Positions 12,136 to 23,746 of a DNA stretch of 64,000 bases are shown here, piece by piece; the first letter of the stretch is position 1; each line of letters opens with the position of its first letter. Below the pieces are notes generated by a model that was not told the DNA's origin, made no database searches, and was given only the letters and a program-made list of their open reading frames with translations. Location: contig NC_037312.1 in the NCBI RefSeq assembly GCF_000143535.2, positions 2,170,001 through 2,234,000 on the forward strand. Reading direction: 5' to 3'. A program made the position numbers and the translations under genes. The DNA comes from Botrytis cinerea B05.10. Lineage: Eukaryota; Ascomycota; Leotiomycetes; Helotiales; Sclerotiniaceae.

Positions 12136-12840
12136 ACATGCTCATAACGTGTAAAGAAGACCGGCGAATCTAATCGCCCATGAATTCATTTGTCCAAACC
12201 TAGATGGGCTATTGCCTATTAAACAGCGTCCGAAGCACTTACATCTCAATTCTTTGGTTCCAAACTCAGGAACCGCTCAAAATTTGACATTCAAGAGTAT
12301 GGGCAAGGAATCAAATAACGCTATATTGTCCCGCCTGGGTCATGCTTATGCACTTGCTGATATATGAAGTCGGCACATGTTCAGGTTCATGCACTCACAC
12401 GACTCACTGGTGGTTCACCTACAAATGGGTTACACTAATTACGACCCTTGAATTTGCGAATTGGTGTACTATGGTAGCTTTTATTTCTCCGTAGCAAATC
12501 GATTCTTCATTGGTAATTTAAAGACGCTGCTAAGCTGTATTCACCAGCTTTTCGTGTCAATTGAGAGGCTTGTAATCAGTATCGTCGGCATTTTACCAGC
12601 CAACGTCTTTGATCAATTGATGTCCACCACGTCGCTGCCTGCTTTCCGTGTGAGGTTACAGTGCGTCATCTTGTAAGCGAGATCCTTGAATATGCATGTA
12701 TCTTGTCGTGTAATTATCCGTGAAGTTTGAACCGATAGATGTAAAAGTAACAACTAGGTAAACCAAATCAAACCTCGCCTTTCGCGTTTGACTTCTTTTA
12801 TTAATACCTTGCCACAAACTAGCATAAGTCTTAATACGTA
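12136..12840. other. decayed sequence between P450 remnant and PKS remnant
   Basis: Stop-rich in all frames. It may contain unrecognisable parts of the neighbouring P450 and PKS pseudogenes. Confidence 0.4.
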
Positions 12841-12844
12841 CCAT

Positions 12845-15290
12845 AGATGAAGTGCCAAAAGAGATGTGTGTCTGCAGAATTTCCATTAGAGCGCTTTAAC
12901 GTGGATGCTTTCTCTCACCCAGATTATAGCAGACATGATTCTGTGAGCCGTGAAAACTCTCCTTGTTATCAGAAGTGAGAATTCTTAGTAATTAATGTCG
13001 CTAATCTATGCGTTTAGTTTCATTTCAGAGGTGGAAATTTCCTTGAAGAGAATATTGGCTGCTTTGATGTACCTTTCTTCTCCATGTCCCCAGCCGAAGC
13101 AAGTGCTACGGATCCTCATCAGCGCAAGCTTCTGGAAGTAACTTATCGTACATTAGAAAGTGGTATTATATCCTGCTCCCGCAGTTTTTGGTTCTAGAGA
13201 CTGAGATTTCCTGGCAGCTGGTCAACCAATCGAGAAGGTCGCAGGTTCCTGTACCTAAGTCTATACAGCGAGCTTTGCAGATGACTGCAGTCTGCTCCTT
13301 CATAGAGACATTGATAGACTAACTACTTATGCCCTTACTGGAACGATCTCATCTTTTCTTGCGAATCGATTAAGTTGGTTTTATGATTTGAGGGGAGCCA
13401 GTCTCAATATTGATACTGCACGCTCTAGTAGCTTAGTAGCTATTGATCATGCATGTCAGAGTCTTAGGAACAGAGAATCAAGTATGGTAAGAATCATAAA
13501 TATGATAGTTCCAATGATAATGTTTTCTGGCCGCTGATCAGCTAGCAATTATCAGATATGTTATTGGCGCTATTTCTGACCATTCAGCCTGGAAAATCTC
13601 CTATTACCGTGAATTGCTTTTCACAGTCACTATTCAACTCTATTGTCTATAAAGGTGTTATGATTACCTTCGGTATCGTAAATAGCCAGGTTTTGCCATA
13701 CTTTACACATGTAGACTCACTGTTTGGAAATTGTGAAGTTGTTGTGGCGTGTATTAACAGCCCCAACAATCTAACTTTATCAGGCAGAGAGGATCAAATA
13801 CTTACATTGATGACTCTCATGGAAGAAGCGGGTATATTCAATTGCCGACTTCAAGTCAACGTGGTATATCATTCACCACAAATGGAGGCGATAGCCTCTG
13901 AGCATGGACAGCTTATAGAATTTTTAGATAAAGGTATTCTCCTAACTAAGCCTTGCGTGATCTCATCTCTCAAAGCTCGCCCTATCGGAATTGATGAAAT
14001 TTCTGACATCCGATACTGAGTTTTGAATATGATAATAGTAGTTCGTTTTTCCGAGTCAATTAAACAGTTGCCCAGCACAAAAAAACTAAAACGGGTAGAT
14101 TCCATACTGGAGATAGGGCCACACTCAACACTTCAAGGAACTATCAGAGAAAGATTGAAAGATATCACAGCCAACGGAGCAGTAGAATACTACTCATGTA
14201 TTCAGCGGTCAAGTTCCACATGCGAGACATTCTTGACTACCGTTGGTAAGCTACATTGTCGGGGACATCGCGTAGAGTTCTCAAAATTAAGCGAGGCTCC
14301 ACTCTCGAAAGATGAAGGTCTGCTCGAATACCCTTTCGATGATACACATACCTATTGGCCAAATACACTTCAAGACTTCGGATATAGGTTTCGTGGCAAG
14401 CCTCGAAATGATCTCCTAGGAACGCGATCTACATATTGGAACCCTCTTGATGCTAGGTAGCATAATACCATCAAGTCGACTGAGCTACCTTGGGCCAAAG
14501 ACCATGTGGTGAGCGAGCCCATTAATTTTGCTTGTGAATAACGCTAACTGCTAATTATTCACAGGTCAATGGAACTATTATTTGCCCAGGTGCCGGAATG
14601 ATTATTGTGGCCATAAAAGCTTTGAAAGAAATTTGGGAAGATGCTCCCAATATTTCGAGCTTTGAAATTCGTGATGTACTGTTTCAAAAACGACTTATCA
14701 TTTAAGTAGATTCAGCCAAACCAACTACGCTGCATGAAACACATATCAAGACACACTTGCTCGCTATCGACTCGCTAATAGACAACGCGCAGTATCTCTC
14801 AATCTCGGACCCATAAACGAGGATGGGCCTTCTAGTGGCAAACCCTTTTTTTTGAGCACATATTCAAGAGCGATAACTATATCCTGCAGTCCGGGGCCGA
14901 TCTTTGTAACCTGCTTGATCACTTTTGCAATCTGTCTTGATATATTGTACCCAACTCCTAATGAGCATCAGAGACCCTCTTGGAATCCATTCCCAAAACC
15001 TCGAGGAACGGCAATGGATGCATAATAAGCTCTTTTCCCATTTTTACACTCGAGGGATTAAATCTACAAACCACACATCAACGCAAATCTCGACACAACA
15101 AGACGATATCCCAATTCTACTCACATAAGCAAGACCCGATATATCTACATAGGCGAACATTATTACGCAAGCTTTGATCAAAAAGCTTTCCTCGATTCTG
15201 TCGGCGGAAATCGAAAATTTAGAGGAACACAGACCGCTTCATGCTTATGGCATAAACTATTTGGTAGCAGGGCATGAATCAAATTTTAAG
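12845..15290 (+). pseudogene. highly reducing type I polyketide synthase pseudogene (KS-AT-DH and ACP remnants)
   Basis: PKS domains follow each other in the normal order but with stops, frameshifts and large gaps. The KS N-terminus is at about 12884 (ERFNVDAFSHPD), then, after an intron, RGGNFLEENIGCFD and FFSMSPAEAS at about 13030-13100. The KS active-site block reads DTARSSSLVA at about 13412-13441: the catalytic Cys is Arg (TGC to CGC at 13421). The C-terminal half of KS and first half of AT are missing. The AT C-terminal part (VACINSPNN, NVVYHSPQM) is at about 13640-14017. The DH start follows (EYPFDDTHTYW, LPWAKDH, then after an intron GTIICPGAGMI) to about 14705. A decayed ACP is at about 15153-15290 (LHAYGINYLVAG), where the phosphopantetheine Ser of the usual GxDSL is Tyr. 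No MT, ER or KR was found between DH and ACP. Clearly non-functional. Confidence 0.88.
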
Positions 15291-15779
15291 GATACATATA
15301 TCTCGATTTTCAATTAAAACCGCGTAAAATTTAATCAACATGGTTTGACAGTAGAGATCTACTTGCGCGATGAATTAGGTATGAGTTTGAGTATTGGGTG
15401 GGTTTTGTTAGATAGAAGTCAATATCTCGAATGTCAACTCTACAAATATTATCAATCATGCCACTGAGCATCTCCCCGAGTCCCAGAAGACAAAGCGGTA
15501 GATGCACCTTCTACCAAAACGAAACATCTCACGCGCCTCCTGACTGCTTTACATAAATTAGATGTACCAGTCGAGGACAAGACGGTGAACGATGCAGGCT
15601 CAAAGACAGCGATACATCCATTAATTACCCCAACATCTTGCGCATTTCCTACTGAATAGTGCGTGTTGAGTAAGAGACTAGCAGGTTTTACATATTTCTC
15701 TATCGCCGCTTCCCTTTTCCGGTCCCGAGATCTGGCTATTTCCCTCCATCTACTTGAGATACCAAGCCCCTATCATATT

Positions 15780-16918
15780 CTACAACAAATCTTTGAATTT
15801 ACCCAATGCAGGAGCCTTGCTACCCGAGAATTCTGCAGTCAGCCCATCGAGTGCAGCAAAGTGCTCTGCATATTTCAACCCTTTCTCATTCTCCGCAACG
15901 GTCTTCTCCCATGTCCAGGCACCCGGTCCTTCGGCAATTTCATTCTGCTTGTCTTTAGCTTTTGCAGCTTCACCAACAAGAAGAGCAGTTGATTCCCCGG
16001 AGACACTCATAGTAGCCCATCCACCTGGTTTCTCCGGCAAAAGCCCACTCGAAGCTAATAACACCTCAGGATGGATCGTCATTCTACCCAACTTGATGAC
16101 GTATTTACTAATGCCAGTAGCCAAGATATACTTCTCCTCAATATTATCTGCATCTTCTTCCTGCGCCACGAACCTAGCATTGCGTCCACCAAACCAAGAC
16201 CCATCCCCCAAAACATAACCCTTAGGCTTAACCTTCCCTTTCTTCACAAAATGCGTAACAATATAAATCCACTTCTTATCCCAGCACAACAACCGACTCC
16301 ACATCTCATACGACCCATACGGGGCAACTTCCTTTCTGAAACTACAGCTCGTACCTCCCAAGATGATACCCCAGCGTCCCCTCATCTTCTTCCCATTAGC
16401 ATCGAGCACCAACCCCGTCTTCTTGTTGTTTCTTAATGCATCGATACCAGGCTGTAGCAAGCATGCAACGAGATGTGCACGTGTGACATCAAGATCGGAG
16501 AAGTACGTCGAGTTCGATTTATGGGCATTGTAGTCGCATTCCCAGAGCGTGGAATGCGAGGGGTTGATGATAGGAAGAAAGAGAGATGCAGGGCCTAGCT
16601 CTGCGGGAATGTATCGCTTACTGAAAATGACGTGTTGGAATAGGCCCTTCAAAACTCGGTACTGGGTCTGTTAGCTTCTTGTACCTGGATATGGATTCTT
16701 GGAGAAGTTGAAATGGAGGGGTAATCACATACGTGCCAGACTCCTGGGAGATTTTTAAGATTCCCAAGAAGTAAGATAGCAATAGCTATGCGCGAGTAGC
16801 TGCCGGGCCCGGTGACTGTGTTGATGATCAAATTTTGAACACTGGTGTGAAATACACCGATTGTGACTGCGATGCCGGTCGCAAAAACTAGCGATTTTAG
16901 AGGTAGAAAGCTTGCCAT
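15780..16918 (-). CDS. thioesterase-like superfamily protein (4HBT_2/THEM6-like)
   Basis: Exons 16733-16918 and 15780-16661 join in phase 0 across a 71-nt intron (GTATGT donor, GCTAAC branch, CAG acceptor), giving 355 residues. N-terminal hydrophobic segment(s) at about residues 8-55 suggest membrane anchoring. The core follows: LPGVWHYRVLKGL, then ECDYNAHKSNSTYFSD (the hot-dog helix signature with the conserved D-Y-N-x-H-K-S-N-S), MWSRLLCWD and YVVTHFVKKG. Such genes occur in fungal polyketide and peptide clusters and may act on acyl thioesters; the substrate here is unknown. It lies between two PKS remnants, on the opposite strand, and has no visible lesion. It is one of the few intact genes of this island. 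Start chosen at 16918 because the hydrophobic N-terminus follows directly. Confidence 0.87.
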
Positions 16919-17345
16919 AGCGTCGTTGACTGCGATTTTATAGATTTAGCAGTTTGCAAACTCAAACAGAGCTGCAGTACTCTGATATTTGACTCTTGAT
17001 GCTGCATTAAATGTTTCCAACTTTAAATACCCTCAAACCGAGCTTTTGGGCGGCGTAGTTGTAACATGGCGAGAAATTGTTGGGACATTATTGTTGAATC
17101 ATATTGGATTGGTTGGAAAATAAATATTTTAGTTTGGATATATCAAAATCAGGTATTAAAATTATATCATCACTAAGATTAGATATATCTATCTAGATAG
17201 ATATTCTTTTCGATTCGTCTAAATCGGGTAGTTTTTAGCCTCATTGGCAAACGCAACTAGATGGCGCAGTAATAACTAGTCCCAAAGGTCTAGAGGGGCT
17301 GAGCTCAAACATTTTTCATTCCCGGTCCCCAAAATGTGGAGATGT
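16919..17345. other. intergenic region
   Basis: Likely promoter of the thioesterase-like gene, followed by AT-rich DNA bordering the fold-back element. No gene seen. Confidence 0.5.
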
Positions 17346-17349
17346 ATGT

Positions 17350-17885
17350 AGGGGTAAAACCTGGAGATAAATGTCAGATACAACCCAAGGTATGGTGTCT
17401 TTTTGAGACAAAAAGTGACAAAAACCAGCCTTTTAATGTAGATTGCTAGTTTTTTAATATAAATCGCTAATTTTAGATACAGATTACTAATTTCAATTGT
17501 ATAATTGTATAATCGCATAATTGCACAATCGTATAATTGTATTAATGATTTTTTTTAGAAATTCTAAAAATTTAATTGTTAAGAAATTCTAAAATAAAAT
17601 AAAAATTTAGAAATTCTAAAAAAAATTATTAGTATGATTATACAATTATATAATTATACAATTATACAATTGTACGATTAAGCGATTAAACGATTTTGCG
17701 ATTTTGTAATTATACAATTATATAATTATATATAATTATATAATTGAAATTAGTAATTTATATTAAAAACTAACAATCTTTATTAAAAAGCTAGTTTTTG
17801 TTACTTTTTGTCCCAAAAAGATGTTATACCAAAACTTATATCTCATGCAACCCCGAATTTCTCATTTCGCAAAATTACCCCCCAC
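17350..17885. mobile_element. AT-rich fold-back element (MITE-like) with long terminal inverted repeats
   Basis: The left arm (about 17390-17470) and the reverse complement of the right arm (about 17755-17842) match over ~75 bp with few differences: GGTATGGTGTCTTTTTGAG against GGTATAACATCTTTTTGGG, then GACAAAAAGTGACAAAAAC against GACAAAAAGTAACAAAAAC, and so on. Most differences are transitions. Weaker similarity extends outward to about 17350 and 17885 (GGGGTAA at both ends). The centre is very AT-rich, with many short ATTATACAATTAT palindromes and a GAAATTCTAAAA motif repeated. No coding capacity. I infer a non-autonomous inverted-repeat element; target-site duplication and exact ends are not resolved. 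Confidence 0.75.
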
Positions 17886-17946
17886 ACAATGTAAGACAGT
17901 AAGAAATCTCCCGATTTGACAAACTGAAAAGTATTCAGGTTCGAAC

Positions 17947-19749
17947 TTCGAAAGACGCAATTCGGCAGATATCATATGCTTGATGTAGCATGGCAGATAA
18001 CGGACCTGTCATTTGCAGATGGGATCCGCAGAATGACGAATGAAAGGGGAGTAGATGTGATACTCAACTCTCTTGCTGGGGAAAGTTTATTGGCCAGTTG
18101 GGATTTGATTGCACCATATGGAAGATTCATTGAGATTGGAAAGAAAGATATCAATGCGAACAGCGACTTGCCAATGCGTCCATTTATGCGGGGAGCGACG
18201 TTCGTTTCGCTGGATGTTTCACGCAAGATTTATGATATGCCGCGTGAGGTTATAGGACATACCAAGAAATTGCTTGAGATGGTTAAAGATGGCATTCTCC
18301 AGCCTGCACATCCTGTACATATACTGTCAGTGTCTGATATACAGAAGGGTATGAGGATGTTACAAGACGGTAAGTTGATTGGGAAGGTCGTTTTTGATCT
18401 TGACCAGCCTCATGCGTTGGTCCCAGTAAGTATAGCTTTGAACTTATCTGTTCGTTTACTGACGTGCTCTTAGAATATGCTCAGGACAAAGCCGAGTTTT
18501 TTTTTCAACGAGGATAAGACGTATCTAATTGCTGGTGGAACTGGTGAATTGGGACTTGCAATCGCGAGATGGATGGTCGAGGAAAGAGGATGCAAGAATC
18601 TTCTTCTTTTATCCCTATCTGGTCTGAAGAGCGAAGTAGCCATCAGGACGGTAAAGGAACTTCGTCAGACTGGCGCAAGAATTGAAGCTCCTCCATGCGA
18701 TATAACAAAAATAGACATACTGCGCAACATATTGAGGAAATATGCATATGATATGCCACCCATTGGAGGTTGCATCCAAGGATCTATGATTCTTCGAGTA
18801 CGTATCCCACAGAAAGGCTCCTTCGAAAGATAAATTTTTCAGTTCGTCGAAACTGTACTAACAAGATCAGGATACCATCTTCTCAAACATGACCCACGAT
18901 GACTGGCGCACAAGCACAGACCCCAAGACCATCGGCTCCTGGAACCTCCACACTCTTCTCCCCCACGGCCTCGACTTTTTTGTTCTCCTCTCCTCCGTCG
19001 CAGGAGTTCTCGGTTCCGGCGGTCAAGCCAACTACGCTGCCGGAAACACCTACCTTGACTCTCTCGCACGATATCGCGTCTCCCGTGGTCAAAAAGCCAT
19101 CGCTTTCAACCTCGGCGTCATGCTCGAGAACGGCTTCCTCGCATCCAAGAGCACATTACGTGAGCGTATCCTTGCGAACGGTGTACTCTCTGGCGTTGCA
19201 CCCAGACAGTTTTTTGCCCTGCTTGACAAATACTGCAACCCGAGTTTAGATGTTCTCCCCATCGACGAAAGCCAGCCCATGATCGGACTTGCATCGCCTG
19301 CTCAGATCTTGAAAAGGGCACCAAAATATTCTCCTTTCCCTACGCTCCCATTCTACCAGTATATTATGTACCGTGCACATAAGAGCGCACAAGCCCAAGT
19401 TGGGGAAGTGGATGGATCAGCAAAAATGAGACACGCGTTTTTGGCAGCCGAGACGCTCCCAGAAGCTGGAGCCATTGTCGCTGAAGCTTTCCGTCAACGC
19501 TTGTTGGGCAGTATGCCTGGGTCGGGTGAGAGTGTTGTGAGTGGAGATACTGAGGCGCTGAACAAACAAATCCGCTCGTATGGGGTTGATTCGCTTGTTG
19601 CTATTGAATTGAGAGGGTGGTTTGCTAAGGAGTTTGGGGTCGATGTGCCGATTTTTGATATTTTGGGTGAGGGAACGCTGCTTAGTATTGGGATATCGGC
19701 GGCGGCGAAAAGCTCACTGCGCGTGGTGGCTGATGCTCCGACCGAGTGA
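17947..19749 (+). pseudogene. reducing polyketide synthase, 3' portion only (ER C-terminus, KR, ACP)
   Basis: Exons (~17947)17976-18425, 18474-18797 and 18871-19749 join in frame. The introns are 48 and 73 nt, the second with a CTAAC branch. Domain order: end of enoyl reductase (LSFADGIRRM, RGVDVILNSLAGE, GRFIEIGKKD), ketoreductase with NADP motif GGTGELGLA and catalytic LLSSVAG plus QANYAAGN (Ser, Tyr, Asn present), then ACP with YGVDSLVAIELR (phosphopantetheine Ser present). No stop is seen from 17976 to the final TGA, so this part is well preserved. There is no KS, AT, DH or 5' half: upstream it runs within ~60 bp into the fold-back element. It is a second PKS, distinct from the one at 12.8-15.3 kb, which has its own ACP remnant. 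Without KS/AT it cannot work alone as a PKS; expression as a shorter protein is possible. Confidence 0.85.
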
Positions 19750-19873
19750 GTTGGAATTTTTAGAGTTGCAGAATAGACTGCAAGCCCGATATAACGATTA
19801 ACTACTTGAAAGTAGAATAATAGCCTTTCGAAAATAAGATGTATCTATTATCTGAATAAATTAGAGACTGTCT

Positions 19874-22830
19874 TCAGCGCATTCTACTCGCAATGTCTCG
19901 AGCAACATAGATTTGACCATATAGATCCGTAACATCAACAAAAACCTGCAGGGCAGTCTTCGTATAATTATCAAGCGTCTTGCTGAGCTCTTTGAAAGCC
20001 GTGCTCATACACGCTCTTTCACATTCTGCCATCTGATATAAGGCAGCTTTCCTTTGGGTCTCGTCTGCATAGGTATTATCGGTTGAAAAGACTTCTGCAT
20101 TAGTGTCCCCACAGAGATTGAATTCGTAGAAGTTAAGGCTGTTGAGATTTTGCTCCAGTCTATATCGATTTATCGATGCAAAGTCATTATATTGGCGGCA
20201 CATAGCAGCCAAGTGACGACGAAGATCTTGGGCAAGATATTTCTGTTGTATGGTGGAGGAATTTTCGTGGCGGCTTGTATTAGAGGAAATGAGGCACGAA
20301 AAGTAAGAAGATGAATATAGGCATGACGTATGCGCTGCAGAAGTCATATGAACCCAGTCGAAATATGTCTTACCAGGTTTAGAGAAGTTGATAACCTCTA
20401 TTGGCTGGCTATCCAGTGGGCTGTATTCACCGAGCACTCTATTGTCGTGAATTTGGTTTAAATTTGCGATGATGAAGGTCTCGAATTCTTGGCGAAGGCC
20501 AGCCCCTTAAGGATGGACCTTAGGGTTACTGAGAATATGAGATAAAAAACGCCGGAGGATCGTTTCCATATCATGGTTGGCGTCGTCACCATTGATACCT
20601 TCAGTTTCTAAATCATCTGCATGTATGACAGCTTCGCTATGATTGAATTCGGTGGGCGTGGGTTTGCCGTAGAATTTCCCTTTTGATTGAACAGCAATTC
20701 TACGAATCATACACTTGGCGGATTCGAGATCATTCTTGAATTTATCATGGACCGCAGTTTCCATGAATTCATCAACCTGGTAATTTAGCATAGACACTAT
20801 CATCACATCCCACAAGAGTTTGTTTGACAAAAAAGCTCCAGAATAGTTGTTGCAGACGGTCCAAGTAATGGGGATGTATTCCAGATACGAATCTTTCGCC
20901 ATATTCTTGTGTGGAAAGACCATGTGTCTGGCTTTATTAAGTCCTGGAAGGAGCTGGTGCCCTATGATAGATACTTGTATTGCCCATTCAGACACTTGAC
21001 TAAATATCGGAAGTTTCGAAAAGAATTTTGTAAACCTTTGCACTGTAGTTTCATTGACATTAGTGAGTTCTATAAGCTCAGGCGACCATGAATGGGGGTC
21101 CTCATAAAGGTTTAGAGCCTCGTTGTATGCGGCGATACAGTACGCTGGAGACAGAAGTCCAGATCCATAAGTCAACTTTGCAACCCAGATATAATTTGTG
21201 TCACCCCAATGCATACTGTTCTTGGCGGGATATTCTTGACATTTTTGAACTGCTTCCATTACTTTTGATACCATCTTCTGAGACCAAGGGAAGGAGGAAG
21301 AATTGATCAGTGTAAGTAGGGCAAACGAACTAGTCTCACATGACTGTCCCCATGAGCCATCTTTATTCTGCCAATATAATGTTCGGATAAGCACTTGTGT
21401 CAGTATTAGAGAAATCTCTCTGGTCAGATCTATTGGCAGAGAGGTTAGCTTTCCCTGGCTCCACAATATGAGAATTCTGCGAAGTGTTTGAGCCAAGAGC
21501 ATCGTCGGGTATTGTCCGGAAAGATTCTGAAGTTTCGGTCAGCGTTAAAGGTTTGTCAGGATGGACTGGGCTTATACATGCCCATTTGTCTTTAACTTTT
21601 CCATGAGACCATATTTTGCACAAGAAAGACGCAGCTTTCACTATCTGTTTTATGTAACAAGATAGGTTTTTGACGCTGAGTAGGGAACTTAGAACATTGC
21701 AATTTGCGCTGAAGCTGGCGTTTCGTTCGGACCCAAACGTTTGGAAATGAGTTACAGTCTCGTAAGTTAATATCATTTTACCCTGGCTTACGAAGTCTCC
21801 AAGTAGGCTTGGCGTCTCGATTGTCTTGGAAGTGACATCAGAGTCAGCAAGAATCAATGGGGCTGACTGAATTAGCCCGCTTCATCTAATAGTGTTATCA
21901 TGTTTGCTGAAAACACTTGCCAAATTCAATAATGCTTTCTTATATCTGAAACTCCTTCTTTAGAAACCCTAATAGAATACTGAAGTTGTATGGACCCAGT
22001 ATCTTATTTGAGAAGTGAGATTTCATTGAAGCTGAGAGGATCTATATAGGCAACAATCAACATAACAATCTCTCAAATTTCGAGCAAGACTCTTACCCAG
22101 GTCGTTTCGAAGATTGTTGTTGGGAATGCGTATGGCACACTTCCGGTACCTTTTCCAATACTGCTAGTGATTACGCTTCTCAGGTACGCTTCTACCTCCT
22201 GGTCTCAAGCAGAACTATTCATTAGGTAGACCGCCGTGGAAGATGGAGAAGCCATGAAATGCCCATCTGTTTTGTGATGAGCGATGCGATCGAAATCAAT
22301 TTTGCCAATGAATGCTTCCAAGAAGTACAACAGGGTGATTTTGGTAGGTCCATAGAGAATCTCAGGATTGAACTTTGCCATTTTGATTTCCCTTAGTGAC
22401 TGCAAAGCGGATCTTCCGGTAAACTCGAATTTGATACCGTACTCTTCTAACATGTCCAGAAGAGCCGGTACGAGTATCTCAAATCCCACATGGTCAGATC
22501 TTTCCACGTCCCATGTATTTAACTGGATCATTGGGTGGCTGGTAGTCAGAGCAATACGGGGACCTAGATCTATACCACTGAAACTGGCGTTCTGAGTTGT
22601 CGAAAATTTGATGGGTGAGAGCAATGCAGCAGCAGTGTTCAATATGCCACCCACAGTAGATGCATAAATTTCCCAGCCGCCATCTCGGGCTTGTGACTCC
22701 AATAGATACTGGAAAGATTACGGGAAAAGCAAGACCACCTCTGAATCTGTACTATGAGTGATCATCGACACCCAGGCCGTTTCGTAGATGGCAGCAGACA
22801 TACCACCACTACCGTGTTGTTGACATACTT
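19874..22830 (-). pseudogene. bifunctional diterpene cyclase (CPS/KS type) pseudogene
   Basis: Minus strand, N-terminus at about 22815. Fungal copalyl-diphosphate/kaurene synthase-type blocks appear in order: [60 protein letters not shown], the class II region ADSDVTSKT, KDGSWGQ, LTYGSGLLSPAYCIAA, the class I motif DEFMET near 20790, and NDFASINRYRLE near 20190. Lesions seen: TAA at 22718-22720 where the family has Glu (LFP-stop-SFQYLLE), TGA at 22205-22207 where Trp is expected, and TAA at 20507-20509. The class II DxDD acid motif reads DSDV. Sequence between ~22096 and 21869 has decayed. One intron near 21582 would need a GC-AG boundary (GCATGT). Such enzymes cyclise geranylgeranyl diphosphate to labdane/kaurane-type diterpenes. 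Class I residues look preserved, class II not. Inferred dead gene. Confidence 0.88.
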
Positions 22831-23746
22831 GACCTTGGTATTCAAGCTGGGGGGTTCCATATACAGGGGAAAGTAACGAAGCAGTTATACGATAGGAGAA
22901 TGGAACAATAGATTACTGTAAGAAATGAATCAAATTCCAAAGGAAAAGCTTATCCAATTGATAGCCCAGGAAGTTTCTCTAGTTTGCATTATATCTATTC
23001 ACCATTTCGGGATTGCCAACTTCTAGGGGCTTGACAGTTTCTAAGGGTCTTGACAACTTTGAACAAGGACTAGGAAACCGTCTGCAAAAATGATATATGG
23101 TAGGGACGCAGATTGTAAATGTTGAGATTTGGCACGCACACTTGTCGCTCTAAACATCTTCACTGATCCATACCTACCATAACCTTGAAAACATCTTCTC
23201 TTAGACCATAGTTGCATCTGCTCTTGTGTACCACGTGTGTACTTCCTATTCAGTCAGTAGCCATTTAAATGGATGGTAGCTGAGGAGAAACTCAAGTGGA
23301 GAGGGCATTCCGGGATTTATGACCACCGAAATTGGGGCTTTCTGTGATCTGAGAAGCGCCAGGCATTTTATCGCGTGGATCATACAAAATTGAGAGAGTG
23401 TGAAATGGCAGAAGCATGAAAATCTTCTTCCGTGCTTTGTATTTTAGGTATCAGAACTTTATATCCAAATATCTCTTCCAAAGTCTTCTTTCTCACTAAA
23501 AACAAAAATTTGCTGCACACTTCGCAGATAAGTAGATTTTCTGACCCTTCCCCACCCACACTGATAAGGCAACTACGAAATCTTTACTTCCTCTTTGTGA
23601 ACTCAACGATAATTACATCGAAGAGTTCTAATTGCATTTCGCTCAATGTATAGCTCAGAACGAAGCTCTTGTGCCTGCAGTTTAATCATTTCTCCTGTCT
23701 GCTTGTTCATCTTGTACATTGCTCAGCTCACAACAGTACGGAAATC
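22831..23746. other. intergenic region, no gene seen
   Basis: About 0.9 kb between the cyclase pseudogene and a P450. It probably contains the old cyclase promoter and the P450 promoter (the cyclase is on the minus strand, the P450 on the plus strand). Confidence 0.55.
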
